From Gemmiger formicilis (GTDB taxonomy: Bacteria; Bacillota; Clostridia; Oscillospirales; Ruminococcaceae), in the NCBI RefSeq assembly GCF_018784445.1, contig NZ_WQOH01000004.1, forward strand, positions 464,330 to 528,329: a stretch of DNA of 64,000 bases, in the 5' to 3' direction. How positions within the stretch are numbered: the stretch's first letter is position 1; the number at the start of each line of letters is the position of its first letter. Positions 63,120 to 64,000 of this stretch are shown here, piece by piece. The notes beneath the pieces were generated by a model. The model was not told the origin of the DNA. It worked only from the letters and a program-made list of their open reading frames with translations, and ran no database searches. The translations under genes were made by a program, and so were the position numbers.

Positions 63120-63341
63120 TCATTCCTCGTCGCTCTGAGGCTTGCAATCACAGGCTTTTTCGACCCCTAACTGTCTACACCGCGATGCCTTGCGGGAGAA
63201 GTGCGGACAGGCGATGAGATCCGCACGGAAGCTCTGCTTGCAGCTATGGACGCAGCGGACGCAGAAGCGGTTATACTTCCGGCGTCCGCTATCTCCTATG
63301 AAGAACGACCACTCCTGCCGCCACTTCTGACTTCTGCTCAC
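63120..63341 (-). CDS. Cys-rich small protein, paralog of 21825-22004
   Basis: 73 residues. KWRQEWSFFIGDSGRRKYN-type head, then FCVRCVHSCKQSFRADLIAC-P and later ACDCKP. Shares QEWSxFxxxxxRxxYNxxCxxCxxxCKQSFR with the Tn4451-like element's protein. Overlaps the DUF4316 gene as ATGA. Confidence 0.7.
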   Translation of the reverse strand: MSRSQKWRQEWSFFIGDSGRRKYNRFCVRCVHSCKQSFRADLIACPHFSRKASRCRQLGVEKACDCKPQSDEE

Positions 63342-64000
63342 AGCTCAATCTCTCCTTTGTGCTTTTGGGGAGGGCAGCATTCCTTCTGCTTTTCAGCCTT
63401 TGCGGACTTGAGCCTGTCCATGATGGAGGACTTCTCGCTCCTTTCGGGGGCTTTGACCTCTGCGGTCTTGTCCTCCTTCGGACCGTTGTTGATGATCCCA
63501 TCAATCATGCCGTAGTCATCCTCCATCGACATCTCCGCTGCCTTGAGATAGTTTTCCTTCTCAAGAGCCGCCATCCAGCTTTCCTTGCTGATACCGAGCA
63601 TTCCGCCCTTTGCCGCATGATCGGCAATCTCCTTTGCATCCACGCACAAGCCCTCGGTGTTATCCGAATAGAGCCGGTACACCTCGCAGCCCTTCTCCAA
63701 AGCCTTCTCAGCCGCTTCCTGTCCAGCGGGAAGAACGCCAGCCCATGCGTAGCCGTAGTCCTTCATATCTTGAACGGAGAGCGCAGGATCGGGCATTTCC
63801 GGCACTTCCTTGACCTCAAGGTCGAGAAGGCGGAGTGTGTCATCGTCAAAGCCGTTGTAGACATCATCAAGGACGAGCTTGCCACGCTCATCGACAATGA
63901 TACAGGCAGCTTCATCGCCGTAGGTGTCATGCTCCATCAAATAAAAACTGTGACCGCCGACTTCGTGCTGGTCAATGGTGTGCCACGTCCCGATGTGACC
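63338..64000 (-). CDS. DUF4316/YodL-like ICE protein, cut by window end
   Basis: At least 220 residues; the start lies past 64000. HTIDQHEVGGHSFYLMEHDT, YGDEAACIIVDERGKLVLDD and YRLYSDNTEGLCVDAKEIAD recall the DUF4316/YodL proteins found in Tn1549-like ICEs. C-terminus rich in Lys/Glu. Its presence predicts conjugation genes to the right. Confidence 0.75.
   Translation of the reverse strand, partial: GHIGTWHTIDQHEVGGHSFYLMEHDTYGDEAACIIVDERGKLVLDDVYNGFDDDTLRLLDLEVKEVPEMPDPALSVQDMKDYGYAWAGVLPAGQEAAEKALEKGCEVYRLYSDNTEGLCVDAKEIADHAAKGGMLGISKESWMAALEKENYLKAAEMSMEDDYGMIDGIINNGPKEDKTAEVKAPERSEKSSIMDRLKSAKAEKQKECCPPQKHKGEIEL

Noticed and set aside
1-64000. CRISPR array
   Set aside because: No series of regularly spaced direct repeats was seen; short tandem repeats are coding linkers only.

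Overview
The window looks like the chromosome of a gut Firmicute of the class Clostridia, most likely the Oscillospiraceae (Faecalibacterium/Gemmiger/Subdoligranulum type). This is inference from protein style, mid GC, GGAGG ribosome sites, a Gram-positive sorting signal and the typical clostridial mobile elements. No rRNA or tRNA gene is present to fix the taxon.

Layout. (1) 1-8.6 kb is ordinary chromosome: a frameshifted cell-wall-anchored surface protein, an IS1182-like transposase scrap, and a lactose module (GPH-family sugar:cation symporter plus lacZ, with a divergent AraC regulator). (2) 8.6-15.5 kb is a graveyard of mobile DNA: abortive-infection gene fragments, a nitroreductase fragment, an intact MATE pump, a hydrolase fragment, a ParE/Phd toxin-antitoxin pair, a TrbL conjugation-gene fragment, small conjugative-element genes (excisionase-like, HIRAN, Cys-rich micro-protein, secreted Cys/His repeat protein), a DUF1847 protein and an integrase C-terminus. 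(3) 15.5-17.6 kb is a 'radical SAM mobile pair' operon with its MarR regulator and a palindromic operator. (4) 17.6-18.8 kb is an arsenic operon (arsC, 5'-truncated acr3). (5) 18.8-26.7 kb is a Tn4451-family mobilizable transposon (tnpW-like, PC4-like, MobV relaxase, RepA-like ATPase, cargo with a YhfC intramembrane protease, tnpV, tnpX) that appears to have interrupted acr3. (6) From about 26.67 kb to beyond the right edge lies a large integrative conjugative element (ICE) that appears to sit inside tnpX. It begins with an operon of three large serine recombinases plus a fourth small one lacking the nucleophile serine.

Within the ICE: a leader RNA and small genes, a sigma-like factor, a regulatory switch (XRE repressor, two ImmA/IrrE peptidases and a third HExxH protein, with face-to-face promoters), an accessory block (flavodoxin, NTF2-like, macro-HTH fusion, Y-family polymerase with YolD partner, VWA and SIMPL proteins), a candidate oriT with MobC and MobP relaxase, then a type I restriction-modification island. 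In that island hsdS is split into inverted halves around a tyrosine recombinase, with four copies of a 14-bp site, so specificity should be phase-variable. Between hsdS and hsdR is a DUF3800-like protein, and after hsdR come a NYN-domain protein and a DinG-like helicase. The right edge carries a SLOG protein, an XRE regulator, a Cys-rich small protein and a DUF4316/YodL protein cut by the window end; the conjugation machinery should lie beyond.

Most notable for follow-up: the invertible hsdS cassette with its embedded DUF3800/NYN/DinG genes; the acr3 > Tn4451-like > ICE nesting, which predicts what lies past the right end; the C7 tract switching the surface protein; and convergent overlapping promoters controlling the ICE repressor/peptidase region.
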